Assembly (NCBI GenBank): GCA_964346955.1
Contig: CAYFWT010000004.1
Coordinates: 1 to 13,553, forward strand
DNA: 13,553 nucleotides
Reading direction: 5' to 3'
Origin: CAYFWT01 sp964346955
GTDB lineage: Bacteria > Patescibacteriota > Minisyncoccia > Portnoybacterales > UBA2143
Every line of letters starts with the position of its first letter. Within the stretch, counting starts at the first letter, position 1. A model generated the notes under the pieces. The model was not told where the DNA came from, did no database searches, and worked only from the letters and a program-made list of their open reading frames with translations. Both the position numbers and the translations under genes were made by a program. Positions 6,347-13,542 of the stretch are shown piece after piece.

Positions 6347-7567
6347 TTAATTTTTAAACTCTAAGGTATTTTCTTTACAAATTTTTGCGTATTGGTTGGC
6401 GCTGGGGCGAAGTTTGCGCTCTAATGTCTTATAATCTACCTCAACTAAGCCAAATCTGGGCCAAAGGCCTTTGTCCCATTCAAAATTATCTAAAAGCGAC
6501 CAATACAAATATCCTCGGACATCAACCCCTTCTTGTATTGCTTTATGTATCCAATATAAATGGTCTTTTATAAATTTGGCTCGTTGTTTATCTTCTTTAT
6601 CAGCTAAACCATTCTCCGTAACATAAATTGGCTTTTGATATTTTCTTAAATCTTTTAAAACATGATAAATCCCTCCTGGGTAAATCTGCCAGCCCATATC
6701 AGAAACTGGCAAATTTTTCTTTTTAGGAAATCCAGCGTAAAAATAATAATTCAAACCAATAAAGTCCTGTTCTCGCTTTGTTTTTTTTAAAAAATAATTA
6801 TTCCAAAAATAGTTAGCTAAAGGGATATTTTTAAAGTAAATATTATGCTTAACCATGCCTACCTGACAACTCATGTCAATTAAATGCAAAGAACGATAAG
6901 CTAATTGATGAGCCTTGATTAATTGATTAATCACTTGGAAGTATTTAAAAATATTTTTTTTCTGTGGCGGGAAGGCACCCTTTGCATAAGAAGCACTAGC
7001 ATAAACCATTGGCTCGTTTAAGGTAATCCAGAATTTTACTTGGTTAAATAAATTCTCGCCGATTATTTTAACAAAACGGTTGAAATAATAAGGGGATTTT
7101 TTATTTAACCAACCATCTTTTTTAGTAAACCAAATTGGCAGGGTCCAGTGGTAAAGACTAACCAAAGGCTCTATGCCCCGCTCTTTCAAGGCCAAAAGAA
7201 CTTGCCGGTAATGTTCAATTTCTCTCTCATTGAATTTTCCTTCCGTCGGCTCAATGCGTGACCATTCAATGGAAAAGCGATGGGCATTATGGCCGAGAGA
7301 TTTAGCTAAATCAAAATCTTGCTCATGGAGATGGTAGTGGTCACAAGCTCGACCAGAAATATAATTGGCTGACACAAACATTTCTGGAAACATTTCTTGC
7401 TGCCATGGTTGCCAATAACCTTGGGCTTTTTTAGCTAACCGCTTAGCATTTTTTTTCTCCCATTCTGACCAATCATTAACATTACCACCTTCAACTTGAT
7501 GAGCTGCCGTCGCCGCCCCCCACAAAAATCCAGGAGGAAATTTTAGAATGGTTTTGTTAGAGGTCAT
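6347..7567 (-). CDS. Glycoside hydrolase family 1 beta-glycosidase
   Basis: From the preferred ATG the protein is 406 residues, shorter than the usual roughly 450. GH1 hallmarks are all present: the N-terminal FPPGFLWGAATAAHQVEG (10-27), the NAHRFSIEWSRIEP block (94-107), TLNEP (182-186) with acid/base E185, YVTENG (315-320) with nucleophile E318, and the SLLDNFEW aglycone-side motif (357-364). It should hydrolyse beta-linked glucosides or galactosides with retention. There is no signal peptide, so it acts in the cytoplasm on imported di- or oligosaccharides. The shortening is mainly in the region after residue 245. A TTG start six codons upstream is possible, but the ATG at 7567 overlaps the mutM stop as ATGA, a classic coupling arrangement, and is preferred. 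The gene pairs with a transporter and a second hydrolase downstream. Confidence 0.93.
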   Translation of the reverse strand: MTSNKTILKFPPGFLWGAATAAHQVEGGNVNDWSEWEKKNAKRLAKKAQGYWQPWQQEMFPEMFVSANYISGRACDHYHLHEQDFDLAKSLGHNAHRFSIEWSRIEPTEGKFNEREIEHYRQVLLALKERGIEPLVSLYHWTLPIWFTKKDGWLNKKSPYYFNRFVKIIGENLFNQVKFWITLNEPMVYASASYAKGAFPPQKKNIFKYFQVINQLIKAHQLAYRSLHLIDMSCQVGMVKHNIYFKNIPLANYFWNNYFLKKTKREQDFIGLNYYFYAGFPKKKNLPVSDMGWQIYPGGIYHVLKDLRKYQKPIYVTENGLADKEDKQRAKFIKDHLYWIHKAIQEGVDVRGYLYWSLLDNFEWDKGLWPRFGLVEVDYKTLERKLRPSANQYAKICKENTLEFKN

Positions 7568-8379
7568 CTCTGGCACTTGGGACAAAAATGGGCTGAGCGA
7601 CCACCCATTTTGAGACGCTTAATTTTAGTCTGACAAACAAAGCAGGGCTGCTCTTCCCGTTGATAGACTTTTAACAAAGGTAGATATTCACCTTCTTTGC
7701 CTTCGGCATCTACATATCGATCAGCTGAAGTGCCGCGTCGGCCTAAGGCAGCCGGCAAAATCTTTTTAATGCCCTGATAGATTTTTTCAATTTCTTTTGG
7801 CTTGAGACTATTTACTTTTCTGGTTGGCTGAACTCCGGCGAAAAACAAAATCTCATCCGAGTAGACATTACCAATACCAGCCACAAAATTTTGATCCATT
7901 AAAAGAGGCTTAATTTTAGCCCCTTTTCTTTTATCTAATAGTTTTTTGAATGAATCGAGAGTAAATTCTTTAGCTAGGGGCTCAGGGCCAAATTTTTCTT
8001 TCTCCAGAAAACTAGCTAGTTCTTTTTTAGATACTACTTTAACAAAGCCAAATTGCCTCAAATCATTATGAATTAGGCGAGTCCCATCAGTAAAATAATA
8101 AATTAGATGAGTGTGCTTGCTAGGCTGACCGTTAAAAATCAGTTGACCAGTTAATTTCAAATGAATGACTAAAAAATAATCATTGGATAACTCAATAATC
8201 AATAGTTTGGCCCGGCGACTAATATTTTTGATTTGAGCCCCCTTAACTATCTTTTTAAATTTTTCCAAAGGATATTTAACAAACCGCGACAAATGCACTT
8301 CAACAGTATTTATTTTCTTTCCTTTAATTTTTCTATTTAACTGTCTTCTGATTGTTTCTACTTCGGGTAACTCGGGCAT
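7564..8379 (-). CDS. mutM: Formamidopyrimidine-DNA glycosylase (Fpg/MutM)
   Basis: This base-excision repair enzyme removes 8-oxoguanine and formamidopyrimidines and nicks the abasic site. The 271-residue protein starts MPELPEVET, so after Met removal Pro2 is the Schiff-base nucleophile and Glu3 the acid. K58 (RRAKLL), GIGNVYSDE (168-176) with N171, and R108/F110 of the lesion-site wedge are in place. The C-terminal zinc finger is complete (C246, C249, C266, C269) with the GGRSAHFC core. The third wedge position, usually Met in HLxMxG, is Leu76 here. Length is normal. The stop overlaps the GH1 start by four bases (ATGA). The palindromic repeat lies only 9 bases upstream of the start and there is no Shine-Dalgarno, so translation initiation may depend on coupling or be shaped by local hairpins. 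Confidence 0.97.
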   Translation of the reverse strand: MPELPEVETIRRQLNRKIKGKKINTVEVHLSRFVKYPLEKFKKIVKGAQIKNISRRAKLLIIELSNDYFLVIHLKLTGQLIFNGQPSKHTHLIYYFTDGTRLIHNDLRQFGFVKVVSKKELASFLEKEKFGPEPLAKEFTLDSFKKLLDKRKGAKIKPLLMDQNFVAGIGNVYSDEILFFAGVQPTRKVNSLKPKEIEKIYQGIKKILPAALGRRGTSADRYVDAEGKEGEYLPLLKVYQREEQPCFVCQTKIKRLKMGGRSAHFCPKCQR

Positions 8380-8392
8380 GTCTACGAAGACA
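8379..8392 (-). promoter_or_regulatory. Small hairpin ending on the mutM start codon
   Basis: In the minus-strand RNA, TGTCT (8392-8388) can pair with AGACA (8383-8379) around a TCGT loop. The last stem base is the A of the mutM ATG. With no Shine-Dalgarno nearby, this 5-base-pair stem could affect initiation. It is short and could be incidental. Confidence 0.25.
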
Positions 8393-8430
8393 GGGACAAG
8401 ACAGGGACAGTCCCTAAGGGACTGTCCCTT
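8388..8430. repeat. REP-like palindromic repeat, copy 1 (mreB-mutM gap)
   Basis: Two perfect 13-base arms, AGGGACAGTCCCT (8403-8415) and AGGGACTGTCCCT (8417-8429), surround a single A. Each arm is itself a near-palindrome of the form GGGAC-W-GTCCC. On the mutM side the 11-mer AGACAGGGACA is repeated head to tail (8388-8398 and 8399-8409), the second copy running into the palindrome. The element fills most of the gap between mreB and mutM. No T-run follows on either strand, so it is not a standard terminator. A related copy lies at 10768-10808. Confidence 0.85.
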
Positions 8431-8447
8431 AAGATGTTCCTGTAACT

Positions 8448-9500
8448 TTATTTTGGTGGCTCCTCATATCGGGTACTAACCAAAATCTCTTTTAAGGCGT
8501 TAACATCTTCTAAAACCACGCCAGTGCCACGAACTACTGCCGTTAAAGGGTCCTCCACCAATCTAGTTGGCATTTCGGTCTCTTCAGCGACTAATTCATC
8601 TAAGCCTCGCAATAAACTACCACCGCCAACTAAAAAAATTCCCCGATGCATAATATCAGCGACTAATTCTGGAGGGGTTTCTTCAATAGCCCCCTTAATC
8701 GCGTTGACTAAGATTTTAACTGAACGACCTAGGGCTTTACGAATTTGGCTATCTTCAACAATCACTTCCTTTGGCAAGCCAGTAACCACGTCACGACCGC
8801 GCATGGTTGTCTCCAGCGTCTCCTCTAAGGGATAAGCTGAACCAGTCGCTAATTTAATATCTTCAGCTGTTTTTTCGCCCAAAAGAAGATTGAACTCATT
8901 TCGGGCATAATTAATAATATCTTCGTTAAGTTTATCACCAGCTGTTCGTAAGCTTCGACTAACTACCACGCCACCCAAAGAAATCACCGCTACCTCAGTT
9001 GTCCCACCGCCAATATCAACAACCATAATACCAGTTGCCTCTTGAACAGGAAGTCTTACCCCAATAGCCGCGGCCATTGGTTCTTCAATTAAATACACCT
9101 CTCTGGCTCCAGCACTTCTAGTAGCATCTTCGACTGCTCTCTTTTCTACCTCAGTTACTCCGGAAGGGGCACCAATCACTACCCGCGGCCGAGGTAAAAT
9201 AGAAAAACTTTCCCGATGAATCTTATCAATAAAAAACTTAAGCATTTGTTCAGTCACTTCAAAATCAGAAACCACACCAGCCACCAAAGGACGAGAAGCA
9301 ACAATATGAGCCGGCGTTCGACCGACCATTTTTTTAGCTTCCTCTCCGATAGCTAAAATCTGACCAGTTTTTTGATTGATAGCTACGACTGATGGTTCGT
9401 TAATAACAATTCCTCGGCCTTTAACATAAACCAGGGTATTAGCCGTACCTAAATCTATGCCAATGTCTTTTGAGAATAGCCCAAAGAGATTGTTTAACAT
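8448..9500 (-). CDS. mreB: Rod shape-determining actin homologue MreB
   Basis: MreB forms membrane-associated filaments that direct lateral cell-wall synthesis. The 350-residue protein has all actin-fold nucleotide motifs: phosphate-1 DLGTANTLV (16-24), the IEEPMAAAIG connect segment (138-147) with the catalytic-type glutamate, phosphate-2 DIGGGTTE (162-169), and adenosine motif VGGGSLLRGL (291-300). The N-terminus (MLNNLFGLF) is short and hydrophobic, suiting membrane attachment. mreC, mreD and rodA, which often follow mreB, are absent; mutM comes next after the palindromic repeat. The start lies 4 bases after the proS stop in a run of A and T with no Shine-Dalgarno, so translation is probably coupled to proS. 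Length and motifs are fully normal. Confidence 0.97.
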   Translation of the reverse strand: MLNNLFGLFSKDIGIDLGTANTLVYVKGRGIVINEPSVVAINQKTGQILAIGEEAKKMVGRTPAHIVASRPLVAGVVSDFEVTEQMLKFFIDKIHRESFSILPRPRVVIGAPSGVTEVEKRAVEDATRSAGAREVYLIEEPMAAAIGVRLPVQEATGIMVVDIGGGTTEVAVISLGGVVVSRSLRTAGDKLNEDIINYARNEFNLLLGEKTAEDIKLATGSAYPLEETLETTMRGRDVVTGLPKEVIVEDSQIRKALGRSVKILVNAIKGAIEETPPELVADIMHRGIFLVGGGSLLRGLDELVAEETEMPTRLVEDPLTAVVRGTGVVLEDVNALKEILVSTRYEEPPK

Positions 9501-9504
9501 AAAA

Positions 9505-10758
9505 TTAAAAATTTAAAAATTTGAACAGCTTATCTATCTCCACTAATTCTGTTTTCTCACTACCTCGCCTCTTTACCTCGATAGAGTTCTTAGCTATTGT
9601 CTTTTCGCTGACCACTAGCCGAATGGGAATGCCAATCAAATCTGCTTCAACAAATTTTTCGCCAGGACTCTTATCCCTATCATCATAGAGTACCTCCAAG
9701 TCCTTTTTTTGTAAATCTTGATAAAGCTTATCGCTTGTTTTTTTAATCTTTACTTGAAGAGACTTGGACTTGCTACTCAAAGACAACAAATGAATCTGAT
9801 AAGGAGCCACACTCTCAGGCCAAATAATCCCCTTTTTATCATGAGAAGCCTCCACAATTGCCCCCATTAACCTTCCCAGGCCAATCCCATAACAGCCCAT
9901 GACAATCGGCTGCTTTTGACCAGTTTGATCAACAAAAGTAGCTTCCATGACCTGACTATATTTTGTTCCTAAATAGAAGGCGTGGCCAGCTTCAATACAA
10001 TTCTCTTTCTTCAAGGCTCCTTGACATTGCGGGCAGTTTTTAATATCACCTGCCTTATTAATATTAATGCCATAGCCACACTTTGAACAAACCAAGACCT
10101 TGTCTTCGCCTGTCTCAGCCAAAAGCATAAACTCATGAGAAAGACTGCCACCAATCGTTCCTGGATCTGCCTCAACCACGACTACTTCTAAACCACAACG
10201 GTTAAATATTTTTAGATACGCCTGCTTAGCTTTCTCGTAAAACTGGAGAGCTTCTTTTTCAGAGATATGAAAACTATAGAGGTCTTTCATGATAAACTCA
10301 CGAACTCGCAAGAGACCGCCAGTCGCTCGCATCTCATTACGGAATTTATTTTGAATTTGGTAAAGATAAAGAGGCAAATCTTGATAAGAATTAACTCTTT
10401 TTCTAGCTAAATCAGTAATTATTTCCTCATGGGTCGGTCCTAGGCCATATTCTTTTTGGTGACGATCTTTAACCTTAAAAAGTGGTGGCTCAATAGTCTG
10501 CCAGCGACCGGTCTCCTGCCATAAACTTCGAGGAATTAAGGTTGGTAGAAATAATTCTTGACCACCTAAATTATTCATCTCTTCCCTAATAATCTTTTCG
10601 ATTTTTGTATGAACTCGCCAACCCAAAGGCAAAAAACTATAAATACCAGCGGCAGTTTGGTCAATAAAATCGCCCCTGACTAAATACTGGTGGCTAATAG
10701 TCTCTGCTCCCTTAGGAGTTTCTTTTTTAGTTTTGCTGAAGAGTGTAAATTGTCTCAC
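9505..10758 (-). CDS. proS: Proline-tRNA ligase, short form without INS editing domain
   Basis: This class II synthetase charges tRNA-Pro. The 417-residue protein has motif 1 (about 36-74, with AAGIYSFLPLGW), motif 2 (FRNEMR at 139-144 through REFIMKDLYSF at 153-163) and motif 3 (MGCYGIGLGRLMGAIVE, 287-303), followed by an anticodon-binding domain. Bacterial enzymes such as that of E. coli (572 residues) carry a roughly 180-residue INS domain between motifs 2 and 3 that hydrolyses Ala-tRNA-Pro. Here that space holds only a small four-cysteine knuckle (C224, C227, C242, C245), probably zinc binding. cis editing is therefore missing. The start is GTG; the N-terminus MRQFTLF matches the family, so no alternative start is needed. 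No Shine-Dalgarno is visible. It follows rseP as in many bacteria, separated by the palindromic repeat. Confidence 0.97.
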   Translation of the reverse strand: MRQFTLFSKTKKETPKGAETISHQYLVRGDFIDQTAAGIYSFLPLGWRVHTKIEKIIREEMNNLGGQELFLPTLIPRSLWQETGRWQTIEPPLFKVKDRHQKEYGLGPTHEEIITDLARKRVNSYQDLPLYLYQIQNKFRNEMRATGGLLRVREFIMKDLYSFHISEKEALQFYEKAKQAYLKIFNRCGLEVVVVEADPGTIGGSLSHEFMLLAETGEDKVLVCSKCGYGININKAGDIKNCPQCQGALKKENCIEAGHAFYLGTKYSQVMEATFVDQTGQKQPIVMGCYGIGLGRLMGAIVEASHDKKGIIWPESVAPYQIHLLSLSSKSKSLQVKIKKTSDKLYQDLQKKDLEVLYDDRDKSPGEKFVEADLIGIPIRLVVSEKTIAKNSIEVKRRGSEKTELVEIDKLFKFLNF

Positions 10759-10767
10759 GTTTTAACC

Positions 10768-10808
10768 AAGGACTGTCCCTTAGGGACTGTCCCTGAGGGA
10801 CAGTCCTT
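10768..10808. repeat. REP-like palindromic repeat, copy 2 (rseP-proS gap)
   Basis: Perfect 13-base arms AAGGACTGTCCCT (10768-10780) and AGGGACAGTCCTT (10796-10808) flank a 15-base centre that contains another GGGACTGTCCC module. The element is thus three GGGACWGTCCC-type modules separated by TTA and TGA. It shares the modules and TTA-type spacers with copy 1 at 8388-8430 but has three modules rather than two and a half. It fills almost the whole gap between the rseP stop and the proS GTG. In RNA it could fold as one long hairpin or as smaller alternatives; there is no T-run. Confidence 0.87.
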
Positions 10809-10814
10809 AATTTG

Positions 10815-11924
10815 TTAAAAGAATCTGACCACATCCCGCCAGGTTATGGCAATCATTAAAAGAATCAAAATAACAAAGCCAGTGGTATGAACAACTCTTT
10901 CAACTTTCTGGCTCACTGGTGACCCTTTAACTTTTTCAATAGCCAAGAATAATAGTCGACCACCATCTAAAGCAGGAAAAGGCAAGGCATTGATAATAGC
11001 TAAATTAATACTTAGAAGGGCGGTCAATTGGAGGATATAAATAAAACCAAGTTGAGCAGCTTGGCCAGTTAAACTAAAAATACCAACAGGACCAGCTATC
11101 TCAACAGCTAGCTTGCCAGTCGATAGTAACCGCCAAAGCAATCCCCCTAAAATTGTCAGCATCGCCCAAATCAAGTTAACGGTGCTAGTAATACCCATAA
11201 TTAAAGCTCGATACCAAGGGTAAGAAACAATAGCTGTTCTGGCTAAACCAATTCCCATAGACCCCTCATCAGCTGGAAAGTTAACTCGTGGTACTAAAGT
11301 TTTTTCTAGCACCTGGTCCCCTCTTTGAATAACCATGGTAATTTCTTCTCCCTGATGAGTCTCAACAAACTCCTGGACCTCTTTTACTTTAGTAATGCTT
11401 AAATTGTAATTATTAAATCTTAATTCTTTAATCGCGTCGCCTATATTGATATCGGCCTGAGCGGCGGGAGAATTAAAAGCAACTTGAGTAACTTGGACCT
11501 TTGTCTTGTCAAGGCGGGCTACCTCATCATCGTCAACTATGGTGGGTAAGCCTAACCAATGACCAATACCTAAAAGAAAAGCGGCTAAAAATAAATTCAT
11601 TATCACGCCAGCTATTATAATCTTAGTCCTAGTCTTCACTGGTTTATTATAAAAAGCTCTTTTCTCATCCTCGCCTTTGGCCTGTTTTTTATCCTTTGAT
11701 GGCTCACCCATCTCACCATAAATTCTAACAAAGCCGCCAATGGGAAAAAGATTCAAAGAATAAAGTGTCTCTCCCTTCTTAATACCAAAAATCTTTGGCG
11801 GGAAGCCAAAGCCAAGCTCTTCTATCTTAATTCCTGCTCGTTTAGCCATAATGAAATGGCCGAATTCGTGAACGAAGATGAGCAGGCCTAATATTAAGAT
11901 AAAGACAATAATAGTTAGAATCAT
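10815..11924 (-). CDS. rseP: Site-2 membrane metalloprotease, RseP/RasP (M50) family
   Basis: This intramembrane zinc protease cleaves transmembrane substrates such as anti-sigma factors or leftover signal peptides. The 369-residue protein begins with a helix containing HEFGH (19-23), which gives two zinc ligands and the catalytic Glu20. The third ligand is D320 in the FPALDGGRL motif (316-324). A GGFV segment (63-66) and a second helix (about 102-124) follow. A single PDZ-like domain (about 142-215, with SPAAQADINIGDAI) precedes further helices near 240-268, 293-312 and 345-362. E. coli RseP has two PDZ domains; one is usual in many other bacteria. The gene starts 2 bases after the frr stop. 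uppS, cdsA and dxr, often found between frr and rseP, are absent. The substrate is unknown here. Confidence 0.95.
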   Translation of the reverse strand: MILTIIVFILILGLLIFVHEFGHFIMAKRAGIKIEELGFGFPPKIFGIKKGETLYSLNLFPIGGFVRIYGEMGEPSKDKKQAKGEDEKRAFYNKPVKTRTKIIIAGVIMNLFLAAFLLGIGHWLGLPTIVDDDEVARLDKTKVQVTQVAFNSPAAQADINIGDAIKELRFNNYNLSITKVKEVQEFVETHQGEEITMVIQRGDQVLEKTLVPRVNFPADEGSMGIGLARTAIVSYPWYRALIMGITSTVNLIWAMLTILGGLLWRLLSTGKLAVEIAGPVGIFSLTGQAAQLGFIYILQLTALLSINLAIINALPFPALDGGRLLFLAIEKVKGSPVSQKVERVVHTTGFVILILLMIAITWRDVVRFF

Positions 11925-11926
11925 AA

Positions 11927-12484
11927 CTATACTTTTGTTATCTCTTCCTCCTTCCGTTCCTTTATCTCTTCCAGCTTACTATTATATTCGTCAACTACTT
12001 TCTGTAATTCATCTTTGGCCTTGAACTTGTCATCTTCAGAAATTTCTTTCTCTTTTTCTAAGTCTTGAATTTCCTTCCAAATTTCCTCCCGCTGTCGGCG
12101 GATACTAACTCGACACTCCTCAACTTTCTCCTGAAGAATTTTAACCAATTCTCTTCGCCGCTCTTCAGTTAAAGGAGGAACCTTTAAGCGGATAAATTCT
12201 TCATCGGTCACTGGGGCCAAACCTAATTTTGACTGACTGATAGCCTTTTCAATATTTTTAATAACATTCTTATCCCAGGGGTGGATAACAATTGATCTCG
12301 GCTCAGGAGTCTGGATGGTAGCTAATTGCTTTAAGGGCAATTTTTGGCCATAGCATTCTACCTCTAAATTCTCAATTAAACTAGAGGTAGCTCGACCGGC
12401 CTGTAAGCCAGTTAGTTCGCTTCTGAGGTACTCAATGGTTTTATCGAGCCCCGGCTTTAGTTTGTTGATGATATCTTGATACAT
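11927..12484 (-). CDS. frr: Ribosome recycling factor
   Basis: RRF works with EF-G to split post-termination ribosomes. The 185-residue length is exactly typical. Domain I is the long three-helix bundle (about 1-30 and 106-185), with GRA at 30-32 and the arginine cluster EERRRELVK (107-115) and RRQREE (129-134), including the ribosome-contacting arginine near 132. Domain II is the beta-rich insert (about 31-105), with the QLATIQTPEPRSIVIHPWDK segment at 53-72 and VPPLTEERR at 102-110. The C-terminal helix is very rich in Glu and Lys. The start is 5 bases after the stop of the beta-propeller gene and lacks a Shine-Dalgarno, and rseP begins 2 bases after the frr stop, so the three genes are probably co-transcribed. 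In most bacteria pyrH precedes frr; here a secreted propeller gene does. Confidence 0.97.
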   Translation of the reverse strand: MYQDIINKLKPGLDKTIEYLRSELTGLQAGRATSSLIENLEVECYGQKLPLKQLATIQTPEPRSIVIHPWDKNVIKNIEKAISQSKLGLAPVTDEEFIRLKVPPLTEERRRELVKILQEKVEECRVSIRRQREEIWKEIQDLEKEKEISEDDKFKAKDELQKVVDEYNSKLEEIKERKEEEITKV

Positions 12485-12489
12485 AGCGG

Positions 12490-13542
12490 CTATTTGTGCA
12501 TTCCCGCATAAACCAAATTAGAGTCTTTTGGATCAACAATAATTGCTTTAACGCTCCGCTGACTGGCCAGTTCATGAACTGTCCAGTTCTTCCCTTGATC
12601 CAAACTACGATATAAAACTGGACCAGCTCCGTAATACAAATGGTCTGTATTCTGTGGATCAATGGCTAAACTCAAAACTGGTAGTGATTTAGGTGGCATA
12701 ATTATTTTTACCTCCTGCCAGTTTTCTCCACCATCATTAGAAGTCAAAAGCCCATAGGCCGAACCAGCATAGATAATATTCGGTCTTTGAGGATCAATAA
12801 CTAGCTCTTCTACTTTCTGAGAATGCCTAAATTTCTTCAAGTTCTCCTTAAATGATTGCCAATTTTCTCCTTTATCACTAGTCTTATAAATGCCTTTTTT
12901 GAAAGTGCTAACATAAACTACCCGAGTATCGTGTGGATTAATGGCAATGTCGGAAATAGTATCATCAAACCACTTTATTATTTGCCAAGACTTACCATAA
13001 TCAGTGCTTTTGAGGAATCCACCTTGAGCTGTCCCCATATAAACTACGGCCGAGTCATAATTATCAACGGCCACTGCAAAAACAGCATACTTTTCCTTAG
13101 AAATAACATAAACTTCTTCCCAAGATTCCCCCCCATCCTGAGTCCGGAAAAGACGTCCCTTTTTATTTTGATAAACACCAATATAAAGCCGATTAGAATC
13201 TTTGGGATCAATGGCTATATCATGAACATTAGCTACTGATGAAAGAAGGCCATTTTTATCCTCTAATTTATGCCAGTGTTTTCCCTGAGAATAACTTTTG
13301 TAGATACCATTTTGTCGGCTGCCTAAATAGAGGTTATCTGTATCATTAGGGTCAATAGCTAAACTTAAAATATTTAAAGAAGTGATAGAAAAATCTTCAT
13401 CCTTGACTGTTTGCTGTTCCCAGGTCTCTCCCATATCCTCGGATTTATAAAGTCCCCCATCACTAATTCTCTCCTTACATTGAAAGGGCAAAAAAGCTGA
13501 AAAAATAAAAAAGGGAATAATGACTAAAAAAGATTTTTTCAT
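12490..13542 (-). CDS. Secreted seven-bladed Asp-box (BNR/sortilin-like) beta-propeller
   Basis: The 350-residue protein has a basic start and hydrophobic signal segment (about 4-20). Cys22 follows, but its context (LPFQC) is a poor lipobox, so lipid attachment is doubtful. The rest is seven repeats of about 45 residues. Each has an Asp-box loop of the S/T-x-D-x-G-x-x-W type at 34, 83 (degenerate, SYSQGKHW), 134, 179, 221, 268 and 313. Each also has a strand of the IDPxDxxxxYxG type at about 61, 109, 157, 199, 247, 292 and 334. The chain starts with an Asp box and ends with the strand that precedes one, so the last blade should close with N-terminal residues. Such domains resemble sortilin, Ycf48 and BNR proteins and usually bind ligands or proteins; no catalytic site is visible. 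Its start overlaps a possible upstream stop (ATGA at 13542-13539). Confidence 0.85.
   Translation of the reverse strand: MKKSFLVIIPFFIFSAFLPFQCKERISDGGLYKSEDMGETWEQQTVKDEDFSITSLNILSLAIDPNDTDNLYLGSRQNGIYKSYSQGKHWHKLEDKNGLLSSVANVHDIAIDPKDSNRLYIGVYQNKKGRLFRTQDGGESWEEVYVISKEKYAVFAVAVDNYDSAVVYMGTAQGGFLKSTDYGKSWQIIKWFDDTISDIAINPHDTRVVYVSTFKKGIYKTSDKGENWQSFKENLKKFRHSQKVEELVIDPQRPNIIYAGSAYGLLTSNDGGENWQEVKIIMPPKSLPVLSLAIDPQNTDHLYYGAGPVLYRSLDQGKNWTVHELASQRSVKAIIVDPKDSNLVYAGMHK

Noticed and set aside
6319..6356. AT-rich direct repeat AAAATTAAAAATT before the transporter gene, resembling 9501-9520 before mreB
   Set aside because: The composition is almost only A and T, so similarity is expected by chance in this genome; no hairpin or conserved module is evident.
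7568..7585. Upstream TTG start for the GH1 gene
   Set aside because: A rarer start codon inside mutM adding residues with no GH1 resemblance; the ATGA overlap at 7567 is a better start.
10768..10808. Intrinsic terminator for rseP
   Set aside because: The 13-base arms are strong, but no T-run follows on the minus strand and related modules recur at 8403-8429, so a repeat element explains it better.
12441..12662. Minus-strand frame of 73 codons across the frr start and propeller end
   Set aside because: It overlaps two well-supported genes in another frame and has no recognisable domain.
12490..13542. Lipoprotein assignment for the propeller from Cys22
   Set aside because: The residues before the Cys (Pro-Phe-Gln) do not fit a lipobox, which needs a small residue at -1; only a generic signal segment is supported.
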